Shown here in pieces: positions 11,791 through 23,641 of a stretch of DNA of 64,000 bases. Made by a program: the position numbers and the translations under genes. Position 1 is the stretch's first letter; every line of letters starts with the position of its first letter. The notes beneath the pieces are model-generated. The model saw only the letters and a program-made list of their open reading frames with translations. It was not told where the DNA came from and did no database searches. Location of the stretch: positions 38,275,072 to 38,339,071 of the forward strand of contig CM044879.1 of assembly GCA_024500155.1 (NCBI GenBank). Direction: 5' to 3'. This stretch comes from Chenopodium formosanum (taxonomy: Eukaryota > Streptophyta > Magnoliopsida > Caryophyllales > Amaranthaceae).

Positions 11791-11844
11791 ACTTCGTATT
11801 ATTTTTTTTTTTTTTTTTTTTTTTTTGAGAGAACTTCGTATTAT
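11791..11844. mobile_element. Micro-retroposon: poly(T)-GAGAGA with 12-bp TSD
   Basis: ACTTCGTATTAT at 11791-11802 is repeated perfectly at 11833-11844. Only 24 T residues and GAGAGA lie between. On minus this is six bases plus a poly(A) tail. Confidence 0.65.
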
Positions 11845-13153
11845 AGTACATTACTTTATACTCATAATACTCATCTCCATCACTTCATCCCACCATCTCT
11901 TCATCAATCAGTTAAAATATGGTTATCATAAGATATTTTATTTATTTTTTTAATATATAACCGAACCAAGAACTATTCTAGAAAAATTGACAATTATTGT
12001 ACATTAATAAAAAAAAGAAGATAATTTCGATTTTTAACCTACCCGGCTACATACACTCTAGCTATCTAGTGATATGCAATTTTAAAAATAAATTTACATC
12101 ATTAAACTCATGTGTTAATTAGATTTTTCAATTATATATGCTTAACATTTCTTAAACTAAGTTCCATTTGTTTGTTTGCTTGCCACTAACTGTTGTTGGT
12201 ACATAAAAAGCTGTTTACGAGGGGAAAGTAAAGTCGCACAACTTTTTTTTTTTTTTTTTAACGTCCTTTATAAATGAATGCTTCATTATTATATTAGTAT
12301 ATCAATACTCACGAATTAAAGTGATGATGTCACGTATCATATAATACCTCTTAAAAAACAACGTTACGTCACATTTACATTAATCAATCACATTAAAAAA
12401 ATTGTACAAAGAAGATTATTCGGAGATCTATTTCAAGTTCAAACCCTACCTGGCCTGGCCTTATGTTTTATAGCTAGTTATGCTTTGTTTAAATTTGTCT
12501 AAATTAATAGCTAGCTCATTAGTTAATTCTTGTACATATAGTACGGTGAAGGTAAAAAGAGACTACAAAAACAATATGTATGAAATTATAACAAATTTTC
12601 TTTTATACAATGCAAATTTAAATGATTTAGTACTTTAATATCTATATGCCATGCTCCATATAAGCTTGATTGTTTTCTTCCAATGATGTACATGATATTC
12701 GGCTCTATGTTTTGAGTATCGCATCTAAATTCAGTGAACAAAAGAGTAAAATATATGGCTTTGGTACTTTTCTCTCAATGTAATAAATTACTAATCAATT
12801 TACAACCTCAAATAACCTTTTTTGTATATAAAAATTCAGTGAAGTTTAGTTTGCATATATAATTTTAAAAGGTAATGATGAAATGCTCTTTTTTTCCAAT
12901 CTGATTTTTGATTCTTTTCCTTGGACATATTATGGTAAAAGCTACAATGATCATGCACCAATCGCTTAAAGCAATTAGCTAGTTTTTTTTCCCTAATAGG
13001 AAAAGAATATTATGGCTCTAAAATGTAGTCAGTGAGGCAAGCTTAATTAACACATTTTGGCATTGGAAAATAAAGATGTATGTATCAAAAGAAGAATAAA
13101 AGGTATACCACAAGAATAAAACAAAAATATAATGGAGTTAAGTATCATTAAAG

Positions 13154-13225
13154 AAAATCCAAGCCATCGAACATAATAAAATAAAGCATGCATCAATTAA
13201 AAAAAAAAAAAAAATCCAAGCCATC
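13154..13225. mobile_element. Short poly(A)-tailed retroposon with perfect TSD
   Basis: The 15-base sequence AAAATCCAAGCCATC occurs at 13154-13168 and 13211-13225. Between them lie about 27 bases starting GAACATAATA followed by a poly(A) run. Tail plus long perfect direct repeat is the signature of target-primed reverse transcription. The source sequence was not recognised. Confidence 0.7.
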
Positions 13226-13899
13226 ACTCGCAAATTTTAAAGTGTATTTGGTGATAGATGCCTTTGCAACTAATAAAAGCAACAATCATAAAATTGTTCC
13301 CTTAAAATATTTTCTTCCTAAACAATACGCATTTTTAGTATAAAGATAACTTTGAGCATATATTATATACAATAAGTTTAGTCACTCCAAATTATATACT
13401 ACGTAACAATCATTTTACGAAATTAATTTGTACCCGATATTTGTTCAAAACGATCCATATAGGAAGAATATATATCTAAAGCCATGCATACGTAAAGGGA
13501 AGAAATTAACTAATTTATGTCACGTCCATGATTCAATATAGTCAAAACGTACATTAAAAGGGGCAGACATGATGAAGTGATGTTATTGCTTTTATGAAAT
13601 AAGTTCATGTAATATGATAATTTAGAACCTACGTTACTCATTGTTTGATAAGTGGAGTAATGCGTCATAACTCAACATCTTCAAAGAGTTGAAAGTTCTC
13701 ACCATTCAAATTCCACGATGTCAAGTTTAGCCAACAATATGATTCCAATATTAGTTAAAATAACAAAATAATGCTAGTCACTTTCAATAATTTAATCCTA
13801 TACTTTTGTCTCTGTAAATCAAGTATTTCCTTCATTCTTTTTTAATCTACACGAGTTACATTATTAATATTACGTTTGACAATGTAAAATTCAATCATT

Positions 13900-13980
13900 A
13901 ATATTTTGATTAAGTGTAATCGTGTTGTGAGTTTTGCCTAAAATTCACAACACAATTACACTTTATCAAATAAAAATATT
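13900..13980. repeat. Fold-back (hairpin) sequence
   Basis: The left arm 13900-13931 is the near-perfect reverse complement of 13945-13980 (core AAGTGTAAT.GTGTTGTGA), with a 13-base loop. It could be a small MITE; no clear target duplication was identified. Confidence 0.65.
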
Positions 13981-14559
13981 TAACAAGATTTGGGGGAGCT
14001 CCATAAATATTTAATCTTAATTCTTTACAACGGAAAATGGCTAAAAATCATACTTAGTAGTTGCAAAATTAGTGCATCTTTCCTATCAAGCTTAATTTGG
14101 ACCCATAAAGGGTCTAAATGACCTCCAAAACCTTAATCAATTAATTTTCATTGGTAAAAAAAAATGACTCGGTAATCAAAATAATTTTCGACACACAACA
14201 CGGAGCATTTACGTTATTTTTTTGTCAATCCGAGCTTAATTTAAATCCATAAAGGATCAAAATAATAACCCAAAAACTTTATCCAAACAATTTTCGTCAC
14301 GAAAATCGAGAAAAAATTATTATTTTTATTAATTAAAATAAATTATTAAAATGAACCAATCATATCATGACATGCGTCATAATTAAACCCTAATCACTAA
14401 CGGAGTTAACGGTCGTTAGTCATTAATGGCACTCGGTGAATTTTTTGAAAACTGGGTGGCATTTGTGAATTTCGAAAACCTTGGTGAATCATCAAAGTGC
14501 TCAGCGACATTTGGTGAAATAGCCGTTATCAAAATGATAAACGTGGGCAAAAAATGAGG

Positions 14560-14645
14560 CTTTTGGGGATTGAACCTTTGATCTCCTACATCCCAAGAGT
14601 TTAGATTTTAGAATGCAAGGTAGAAATACCACTAGGCCACGCTTG
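14560..14645 (-). repeat. tRNA-like sequence (candidate SINE head or tRNA relic)
   Basis: On minus, TGGCCTAGTGG (14639-14629) fits an RNA polymerase III A box and GGTTCAATCCC (14576-14566) fits a B box at tRNA-like spacing. No intact acceptor stem pairs, and no flanking duplication or tail was found, so it is probably the head of a decayed tRNA-derived SINE. Confidence 0.4.
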
Positions 14646-15280
14646 TATATCTAAGACATTATTTCACAAGATATCAGTTTTAATCTTTTACAAAAAATCA
14701 GTGGGTTCAATAAACCCATTTGAACCCTTCCTATATCCTCCCATGGTTGCATCAGTTCCTCTACAGTGGCGAGCTTTACTAAAATTTCAACATCCTTAAC
14801 TCCCACTTTTATGTTTTGTAAACTTTTAGTGAATGCTGAGCCTATTGTATATCACCTCCTATTCGACCATTGTTAGGATATGGTATGATTGGTATAAAGT
14901 TATATACCCTAACAATAGTTACATAGCAGATTTTAGAATCAAATGGATTAAACCGCAATTCAAGGTCCAATTTAAGGTATCTTACACTTTAATATTGCAG
15001 AAAAATGCACTAATTTCAAATTTTGAATGCATAAGCAAATTAATATATTATACATAGTACTCATATGTTAGCAATTAAAGATGATAAACATGCTCTTATG
15101 GTAATCAAGCAAGTTTTAAATAGAGGCAAAATCAAATGATTCATGGAATAAATCATCAAAGCTACTACTTAAGGACACTAACCTATGAGCACCCCGGTTC
15201 CCTCCCTCTTTACAAAAGAAAAAGAGTAAGAAATACAAGAGTGTGATGGCATCAAGCTATCATTAACAATCAAGCGATAA

Positions 15281-16622
15281 GCTGTAGGACTGACAACATA
15301 GGCTCAACCTTCATGAAAAGTTGATAAAAGCTTAAGACAATTGGTTTCGAGGCAGAGCTGAACTGAGAGAAAGATACTCATTGCAATAGCCTCAGTATGA
15401 ATATCATAAGCACCCTGCAACAGAAGGCAAGTTGAATCTACTACATCACCAACACAACCCCTTACCCTAGTTATAATCAATCTAACCAGCTACGTTCATT
15501 TTAAGTTATAATACATATAAAAAGAGGCTTTACTGAAAAAAGGGCTAGTATCCAAATGATAAAAGGCCTAAATGTTAACTCTAAAACTACTTCTAAAACA
15601 TGAACATTTACAGTTCCGTGATCTTCTCATTTGCTTGAACATTCAAGATGTTACCCATAGAACGCATTTCGAGCAATTTATATGTTCACAATGTATAATT
15701 CTAGAAGTTTTATCATCTGCAAAAAGATACGAAGTAAAAGCAAACATTTAACTTTTTAAAAAAGTGAAAATATATGTTACAATGGTCATACATGGAAATT
15801 AACGATAAATGCCCAAAACATAGAATAAATTTGTTAACCGTACCAAAGAATCGAACTTGCAACAATGAATATCATTTGTATCATCATATGAAGTAGATGC
15901 GAAAAATCTCTCAGGAAAATTCTGTAAGACCATTTTTTATATTGCAATTAATCTTGTGACCTGTGTGCCACTTAGTGTCATTGTCTAAATTCTATAAGAC
16001 CATTTTGTGCACTATACATGTTCTTTAACATATTTTTGGTGCATCTTTTATCTAGGGGTAAATGCAGATTATTAGGAAAAAAACCGAGTGAGAAATTGTG
16101 CCTGTTTAGACTTTGTAACAGAACTATCACAGTTGTAGGACTAACAACATAAGCTCAACATTGATTAAAAGTTTATAAAAGCTTAAGACATCTTAAAAGA
16201 AGTTTTAATGAAATAAAGACGAGTATTCAAATGATAAAAGACTTAAATGTTAATTCTAAAATTACTTTTAGAACATAAACATTGCAGCTCATTAATCCTT
16301 CTCACTTGCTTCAACAATATCTTCAAGCACATTCCGAGCAATTTATATGTTCACAATGCTGAATTGCAGGGCCGGGGTTTCATCATCTACAAAAAAAAAA
16401 AAAAAAAGTAAAAGAAAACATTTTAAATTTTTAATTAAAATAAGTTTCAAAAAGTGAAAATATATATTATAGTGATTATACATAGAAATTAATAATAAAT
16501 GCCTAAAACATAAAATAAATCTGTTAACCATACCAACAAAATCAAGCTTGCAACAATGAATATCATCTGTATCCATCATATGAAGCAGATGCGAAGAATC
16601 TCTCAGGTCATTGTCAGTGCCT
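15281..16622 (-). repeat. Diverged tandem duplication, two units 665-851 bp apart
   Basis: Unit A (about 15281-15916) and unit B (about 16132-16605) share long collinear stretches. Examples are GAGCAATTTATATGTTCACA (15671 and 16336), the AGGACT-ACAACATA block (15281 and 16132), and GCAACAATGAATATCAT before ATGCGAA.AATCTCTCAGG. The offset varies because of indels. On minus, unit B reads DLRDSSHLLHMMDTDDIHCC followed by a GTATGG donor-like site, which hints at a decayed gene fragment. Confidence 0.7.
15300..15455 (-). pseudogene. Degenerate RNase H-like fragment
   Basis: On minus an open stretch includes HTEAIAMSIFLSVQLCLETN, which resembles the AEAxAxxxGLxLAxxxGxxxL helix region of plant RNase H-like (RVT_3) domains. 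It lacks the catalytic context on both sides and ends at a TGA. Probably a relic of a LINE-type or RVT_3 sequence; the similarity is short. Confidence 0.35.
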
Positions 16623-16988
16623 TTGATTTTGGCCCAAAAATTCATGTGATAATACATACAATAGAGGTGGTAGTTGTACACTCTGTAGATCTTCTCGACA
16701 AATATCATGAAACAAATTATATAATTATTTAAAAATATATTAACAAATTACATGAAACTATATATAAAGTACATACATTGTATTGACATATACGTATAAT
16801 TGAAGTTTGTCAGAGTTGATATATATATGTGATTTAAATATTTCTTTTCTTTTAGTTGTTTTTTTATAGCACTTTCCAGTGATGAAATACGATTGTATCG
16901 ATTTAAAAAAATCGAGCATTTAAGCTTCTCAAGTTACTCTATTGGATCAATAATTTTTTTTTTAACATGTTTACTTTTTATTACTCAA

Positions 16989-17555
16989 CTAGGTTAGACC
17001 CGGTATCTTGCACGAAAATTTTTAACTAAAACAAAACCTTGATGATGTCATCAATTTATTAAAGTGCTTACGTGTCAAACTCTCATAAAAAATTTCCCCT
17101 CCTAATTTTACATATGATGTCATCAATTTATTTTATTTTATTTTATTTATTTATTTATTTATTTTTCTTTTGCCTTTTCTAGCTTGAAACATATGAAACC
17201 TAAATTTGACATCAATATTGTTGTATATACTCCACACTACTTTTGGATATTCATAATATAACAATATTAAATAGAAATATATATTGGTAGCTAATTATAC
17301 ACATATTTTTGAACAAATTAATACACCTTTTTTTTAATAGTAAATACACATATATTTGGCTTCCACTCTAAACTTATAAGCTTAATGATTATACATTTAT
17401 ACAACATTAATATATTTAATTTAACCATCATTTTAGTATATTTTTAATAACATAGTAAATATTACATTATGATGCAACATTAAATAATAACCATTTAAAA
17501 AAAAAATAGAAAAATTACTAATCAACTACCGTGCAACGCATGGGTACTAATCTAG
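16989..17555. mobile_element. Terminal-inverted-repeat element or Helitron-like ends
   Basis: The left end CTAGGTTAGACCCGG...TTGCACG and the reverse complement of the right end (CTAGATTAGTACCC...TTGCACGG) match over about 26 bases. The right end also fits a Helitron 3' terminus: a CCGTGC/GCATGG hairpin (17529-17543), a short spacer, then CTAG before T. Either class is possible. No transposase is present. Confidence 0.4.
17125..17165. repeat. TTTTA/TTTA microsatellite
   Basis: Tandem TTTTA then TTTA units (ATTTATTTATTT) inside the terminal-inverted-repeat element. Confidence 0.7.
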
Positions 17556-17557
17556 TA

Positions 17558-17843
17558 CTCCCTCCGTCCCAAAAAGAACGACCCATTTGGGTTGATTACG
17601 CGGGAATTAAGGAAGTTAAGTAAAAAGAAGTAAAAGTATATTGGAAAAATAAATTTACATGGGGTTTGTAAAAAAAATAGAGAGAGAAAGTAATAAAATA
17701 ACATGGAAAATCAAATTTTTATATGGGGAAGCTAATTTTGCACAAATATTGTAGCAAATTGGTGGGTGTTTTAATGCAAATGGGTCATTCTTTTTGGGAC
17801 AAAGTTTTGGCCAAATAGGTCGTTCTTTTTGGGACGGAGGGAA
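17558..17843. mobile_element. Stowaway MITE
   Basis: The left end CTCCCTCCGTCCCAAAAAGA pairs with the right end TCTTTTTGGGACGGAGGGAA, with TA outside both ends (17556-17557, 17844-17845). It sits immediately against the CTAG terminus of the preceding element. Confidence 0.9.
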
Positions 17844-18291
17844 TATTACTTATAAAAAAGCCTATTTGCCAAATATATATTTTAAATTTGACTACATACA
17901 TTATTTTGAAAGGATACAACAATATATGCTCTTTTTTTTTTTTTTTTACTAAATGTTCATTTTATAGAGTGGTGCAACTATCTTAGTTGTACAACAACAC
18001 AGTTAAGACTTATTGGCCATCAGCATATATATTAGTCCTATGGCTGCAAAAGATGAATGAGCTATAGTGACAAATAAGATTAGTCAAGGTGGTACACAAA
18101 AATGTTGCAATCAAAATAAGCAAGTGAATGACATAATTAGAAAGATTAGTCGTCAGTGGTATCTCATAGTGTCTTTTGTGTCTCTCTTTTGATCTTGTAT
18201 AACCATCGTGACAAAAGAATTGATGTTCTTAATCCTTATACAACAAATACATATTAAAATTGATGAAAATTGTTTATTACAGAAATTTGCT

Positions 18292-21200
18292 CTAAGAATG
18301 TAAGGCTGTTCCACTTTTAAGAAAACAAAAGACCTGTCTTAAGTTCCCTCTGGATGGCCTTGCATTTGTAGAAAACTTACACATAAATACAAGTCGTCGC
18401 CTCATTTCCCATTTAGTAATCTCTGTCTCTTTAAAAGACTTCCCATCGTCAAAAGATCCTGTGCATCAAAGTACCAAGTGATAAGCTTTTTGACTGTAAA
18501 CACGATAATAATGCCCTGATACTGAATTCAAAGACAAGTAGTACTATATTTGACGTGTTTTTTATATTGTATATGACAACTGATGTACATTACAGAGAAA
18601 GAAGATAAGAATGTACCGTCTTCAGTAAACAATGAAATTAAGATTGCTAGGCAAACACAAACACTGACGTCTTCTCCTGAAAAAATTTACACCCAATAGT
18701 TAGTGTGCTTTCAATTGTCAACTAAATATAACAATTTTAATAGAGTTTAAGCCGGAAGAAAACTGATCGAAACTCCCTAATATGAAATGAATCCAATGGT
18801 ATACTAAAACAAACATAGAGAAAGACACTTTAGTGCATGATATATCAGTTGGAAACCTCAAGTTATATGAGGATTAGGTTGATGTGCCTATGTGTTGCAA
18901 GACTTGCAACTCTCTTCATATCAAAAGGTTAGACATGAAGAGACACATTTGAGTTGAAATAAAGATGACTTAAACAGCGGCACAAGAAATACAAGCAGTG
19001 AACAACTATGCATTGTTGAACAAAACATGGAATTTATTTATATGACTCAACAGGCTGAGTAACCCAAAAACTTGCGCAAGTAAGATTGAATTGATGCCAC
19101 AAAAATTCCTAAGTGAGCATTTTCAAAGGCAATAAGCAAAAAATTAAATTTAGTGTCCATGTTCTGTTATACTGAAATAAATTTCATAATTGAAGCAAAT
19201 TCACTTACCATCAGGGCAACACACTAAAAGAGATTTTGCTTGGAGTAAAGTTGACCTAGCAAACTTCATTGCTGAAGGAAGATTATTTAACAGCGAAAAT
19301 CGGTCCAACTTTGAGCTCTGATTAAAGAGGAAAAAGAACAAAAAGAAAACATGTTAGCTAGATGGCATACTGTCAATTCAATAGTTGCTAGATAGCAAAC
19401 ATATTATCCATTTAGAGTCTTTTAATTGATAATTACGGAGAAATTTGCCACTCCAAATTCATACACTTATCACATACATATATCTAAGATGAAACGGAGT
19501 CTGCAGTAAGTCTGTAAGTCATTGATCAATACATACCACTATAGGCAGATGCAAATAATTATATGAATGGTCAACATCGAGAAGCTCCTTGCCGCAATTC
19601 AGTATACTGTCAACATCTGGTTTAGTCGCAGCTGCCCACATAGATACACAATATAAAGCAGCACGTGAGAAACTGTGTAATGGCATCATATTCGGCCTAG
19701 CCAAGCCAACCATCCACTTCTACAACCAACGAAGGGGAAGGGGGGTAAGGTTAGCCAAGCAGGCACAAGTAGACAATACAATTAATGACAGAGAATAAAG
19801 GAGGCAGCAACAAGTAATTGAGAGGCATGAAGAGTGGTGCTTGGTAGAAAAAGACAAGATTAATTGAAACTAGCTAGACCTTTTTACAGTCCTTGTATAT
19901 ATAAAGGAATGTAGAGGAATGGGAGAGGCATGAGATTTGTATTGCGGAATGAGAGAGAATGGTAACCTAAGGTTATCAAAGAGAGTGACCTCTGTTGCCA
20001 TTATCAATCAAAATCAAGCTTTCATCTTTGTTTACTTGCCTTGTTAATTTTAAAATACAAAGCCAGAGAATCAGTCTATTACAGAAACTATGAGAGAATT
20101 GACGGATGTCACATAAACAGGGAAACTTGGCACAAAAAATGAATAAACATAATACTTTTTTACTCTATCTATTTCAAGTTATAATATAAGTGTTGTTATG
20201 GAGATATGATAACATATTTCATAAAAACAAGTTAGTGATTATACTACAACCATTTTGAACTATGTTTACATTGTGGTTGGTGATGTGCAACACATCAGTA
20301 ACAAATGAAAGAAAGGAGAAATTATGGTTGGTGATGTGCTACACATCAGCTACAAATGAAATAAAGGTGAAAACTAGTGCAGGTGAATCCAGTTAGTGTG
20401 TTGTGTCAATATTCTGATGATACTCTGGAGAACCTTCTTCCTCATAACAGTTTAGTACTTAAATTTAGAGAATAGTATTGCTCTGGCAAGCACTCAATAG
20501 ATTTCGTGCAGCTTGGCCGTTTGAATGTTATTGGATCATGGATTGCAAATAAAAGCAGAGAAAATCAAGGACAGCAAACTGCTCAGAATGAGCATAGCCA
20601 AGACAATTATAGGAATACAGGGAAATGAACAAGAATATCTTAAAAATGACATGGAGAAGCAGCAGACAACAAAATCAGGTCAGGGAAGGCCTAAGACTAT
20701 AGGAAAGTTAAAGTTATCTTGCTTTTTAGGTAATGTCAGATAGTCAGACTTGAAGGTAAAAAAGAATCAACATCACAAAGAACCAACATAGAAAAACATG
20801 AAATCAAACTAACCAAGATGAGTTGTGCTCACAGCGATATTTGTCAATCCCAACCAACATATTGAAGAATCCCTTTTGGTGCAAGGACTTATGCCAACCT
20901 GTATATTTTTAAACTCTGAGTGCAATGGCAACTCGTGATGTCCATTGCTCTCTGAAGACTTTTTAGACTTCACCAAAATTTGGGGAGCATCTTGTCCTCG
21001 TTGTAATCGATATACTCTGTCCTTTTCGACTATTTCAGAAACTTTCTTGTTACACAAATCAGGCCCGCAATTTATGAGGTCATACACATGATTCCAAAAA
21101 AGATCGGGCGTTAAGCCCCTAGCCCAACTTTCTTCATCATCTCCTGCCCCAGGAATATAGTTCCAACTAAACTCAGAGCTTGTACTTTGTGGAAGAAAAC

Positions 21201-23397
21201 CAGTCGAGGAGGATCCAGAAACAAGTATTAGAGGTGTGAAATCCCAAGAATCATGATCAGGGACCTCATTTAACCATATAACAGATTTTTGGGAGATCCA
21301 TAAGGGGCGTAGAGGTTTTCTTAAGGATGCTGCAAGTGAAGCAATATCAGCACCACTCTCTTCCAACAGTGCAGTAAAATCATCAAGGCGATTTTCAATA
21401 GAAGCCTTCTCTGTCTTAGGAACCCATAAAGGTAGATGCAAGGAGCAATCCCAATCATTTGAAATTTCTTTAGCCTTTTCTTCATTTGCATCAGAGAAAT
21501 GTTTATGTATCATGGTGTTTCTGTACCGTTGAATAGCGCGATTTAATACACATGACCAAACAGGTATCGTCTTTGACATGCTATCAGGAAATCGCTTCCC
21601 TTTTCGAGTTGAATCAACAATTGTACATCCACCTTTGTTCCCTACACAATGATAGTAAAAAAAAAAAAAAATCAACAAATAATTTATTCATCCTAAAACT
21701 AAAGCTGAAAAAAAAAACCCCACACACACACAGAGCATGAACCCATATGGACCAACAAAATTGCATCTCATGTTCTCAAGTAAACTAGTAGGATCATTCG
21801 GACTTTTAGTCACCTACTCACCTCCTTTAAGTCTTCTATAAAGCATCGACAAATGACTAAGGATATCAATTGTTATCTTGGTACTAAACAATTTTAGTTC
21901 CAAAACAGCAATGCTCAAGAAGTAAAAGGTCTTCAAATCTCATATACCCCCTTATTATTCTACTGCTTACTCCTATGCCCAGCATTTTGATGCATCCCAG
22001 AAAACTTCGCATTTTCTTTGCCTGTTTAATCACTTTCTTTATCCAATCACATCCTTTTTCTTACACTCAATTATAAGATTTTCTTAGTATCCGCTTTATT
22101 AATTTCCATTCAATCTTAAGTTCTTAACAATTTGATCTTTATGCCACATAGAAGCAAAAATGGGTGATTCAAGGTAGTATTTACCCATTTCATAAATTGG
22201 TACTAAGTACTACCAACTTATGTTACTGATGCAAAAGAATATATTCTCTTCCAAGTTCCATCCAAATCCATTGGTATTCGACATCCAAGAATCCAATTAC
22301 CACTACGATAAACTCAGCTAAACTAGTCCGTAAAAAACACAACAGTCCGACTTGATAATATTTTTTGAAGGAACCTAAAACAATATATTTCATAGCACCT
22401 TAAATCTTTTGTTCCAATCAAACTCGAGATTCAAGCAGCTCTATATTTCTGCGACTAATTCAGCAATAAAACACACTACAATTTAACCAAACTAATCAAT
22501 GAATCATTGAATCCATTATTCAACCAGAATTGTGGTTAAGTTAGTAATCTCCATTAGAGCTTGTCTATAATTCTACATTTTTCCCATTCATTCATAATTC
22601 TAAATTAAACGTTTAAAGGATTAAAACCCAGATTAATAAGCAGCAAATAATGATCTTTAGAGTTCTAATGCTATTATTGGTTCAGCCAATTCAACCAAAA
22701 AGGCGCAATCTAGACCATAAGAATGAGCATATTTCAATTAATCAAACAATTGATAATATCTACTACCTCCGTTAATTATTATTTGCAATAAAGGGTATTA
22801 TTTGTGAGATATAAAATATTTCTTTGTTGCAAATAATACTTAACGGAGTTAGTATATATAATCTCTATACATGGGCAGTGTAACACATACCAGTATAACA
22901 CCTGAACATACCATTTACAATTTATAGAACATTAACATTCAGGTTGCTTTCGGAGTACAAAATCAAACAATCAATTACTAATTAACATTGAAGTTACTTT
23001 CGGAGTACAAAATCAAACAATGGATTATTAATTTTTACTACCTCCGTTTCTTATTATTTGTAATAACGAATATTTTATATCTCATAAATAAAAAACATAT
23101 ACCGGCGAGGAGGGCGAGGTGAAGATTGAGGCGGGATGTGTTGAAAGAACAATTATTGGAGTGACCATCAGTGGATTTGAAGTAACAAGTGCCACCATTG
23201 AATCGAGGCGAATACCATAAACCGCAACGAAGGTTAGCAACAAGAGGAAGATTAGGCCATAGTTGAGAAATCTCTCCGACAAAAATGGAGTCATGGTAGA
23301 TTGAGAGTAAGGCATTATACAAAGTATTGTCTCTCTTTTTTATGCTTCTTGATGCTTTGTATATGCTCTGTTTCAAGTTTTCCTCTTCTATTTCCAT
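18292..23397 (-). CDS. RIT1: Initiator tRNA 2'-O-ribosyl phosphate transferase (RIT1-like)
   Basis: Six exons on minus: 23397-23103, 21641-20814, 19616-19537, 19317-19209, 18676-18617, 18458-18292. All junctions are GT/AG and in frame, giving 512 codons plus TAG, the family's usual length. The enzyme adds a ribosyl phosphate to A64 of initiator tRNA-Met, keeping it out of elongation. Family stretches seen: RDNTLYNALLSIYHDSIFV, NLRCGLWYSP, CYFKSTDGH, VDSTRKGKRFPDSMSKTIPV, and IPGAGDDEESWARGLTPDLFW. The C-terminal phosphatase-like part has YLHLPIV, SKLDRFSLLNNLPSAMKFA, CCPDGEDVSVCVCLAIL, and ITKWEMRRRLVF followed by ARPSRGNLRQVF. No active-site CX5R signature is evident there. The start is the ATG of exon 1. 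A truncated Stowaway lies against the exon 1 donor. Confidence 0.94.
20273..20372. repeat. Two tandem copies of a 51-bp sequence in RIT1 intron 2
   Basis: TGGTTGGTGATGTGC.ACACATCAG...ACAAATGAAA occurs at about 20273 and 20324 with few differences. This is a local duplication, not an element. Confidence 0.7.
22763..22852. mobile_element. Short Stowaway-like MITE in RIT1 intron 1
   Basis: The left end CTACCTCCGTTAATTATTAT and right end ATAATACTTAACGGAGTTAG are inverted repeats, flanked by TA (22761-22762, 22853-22854). Total 90 bp. Confidence 0.8.
22931..23030. repeat. 50-bp tandem duplication in RIT1 intron 1
   Basis: ATTAACATT..GTT.CTTTCGGAGTACAAAATCAAACAAT is present at 22931 and again at 22981, with a few substitutions. 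Confidence 0.8.
23038..23092. mobile_element. Half of a Stowaway-like MITE against the RIT1 exon 1 donor
   Basis: CTACCTCCGTTTCTTATTAT matches the left end of the 22763 element, preceded by TA. The right inverted end is missing. The exon 1 splice donor lies about 10 bases beyond. Confidence 0.65.
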
Positions 23398-23641
23398 TGA
23401 TAATAGTATGTACTTTCTTTTGGTAAGCCTTTTAGAGTTTTAGGTGGGAAGAAATTGGGAGGAAGAAGAATAAAAAAGGAAAGGAAAATTAAGACTTTCT
23501 ATTATTCTAGGTTTAGTTTTAAAAATTAACAAAATTAAATCATATCACTAATACATAAAGATACTCCTTCAAAAAAAAAAAAAAAAACTCTTTTAGCCAG
23601 GCAACGAGAGATCAACACTTGACATTCTAATTTTTCGCTAA

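Larger units (their letters stand above)
11473..14560. other. Intergenic AT-rich stretch, no gene seen
   Basis: No coding frame of note. It contains two short poly(A)/poly(T) insertions with direct repeats (11791-11844, 13154-13225), a fold-back sequence (13900-13980) and homopolymer runs. A diverged internal similarity between about 14080-14180 and 14220-14310 (AGCTTAATTT...CCATAAAGG) suggests an old tandem repeat. Confidence 0.5.
14646..18291. other. Region downstream of RIT1, mostly repeats
   Basis: Holds a diverged tandem duplication (15281-16622), a degenerate RNase H-like fragment, a terminal-inverted-repeat sequence (16989-17555) and a Stowaway MITE (17558-17843). The 74-codon frame at 14833-15057 has no recognisable similarity. 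Confidence 0.5.

Noticed and set aside
14833..15057. 74-codon plus frame
   Set aside because: No motif, no splice context, AT-rich chance frame.
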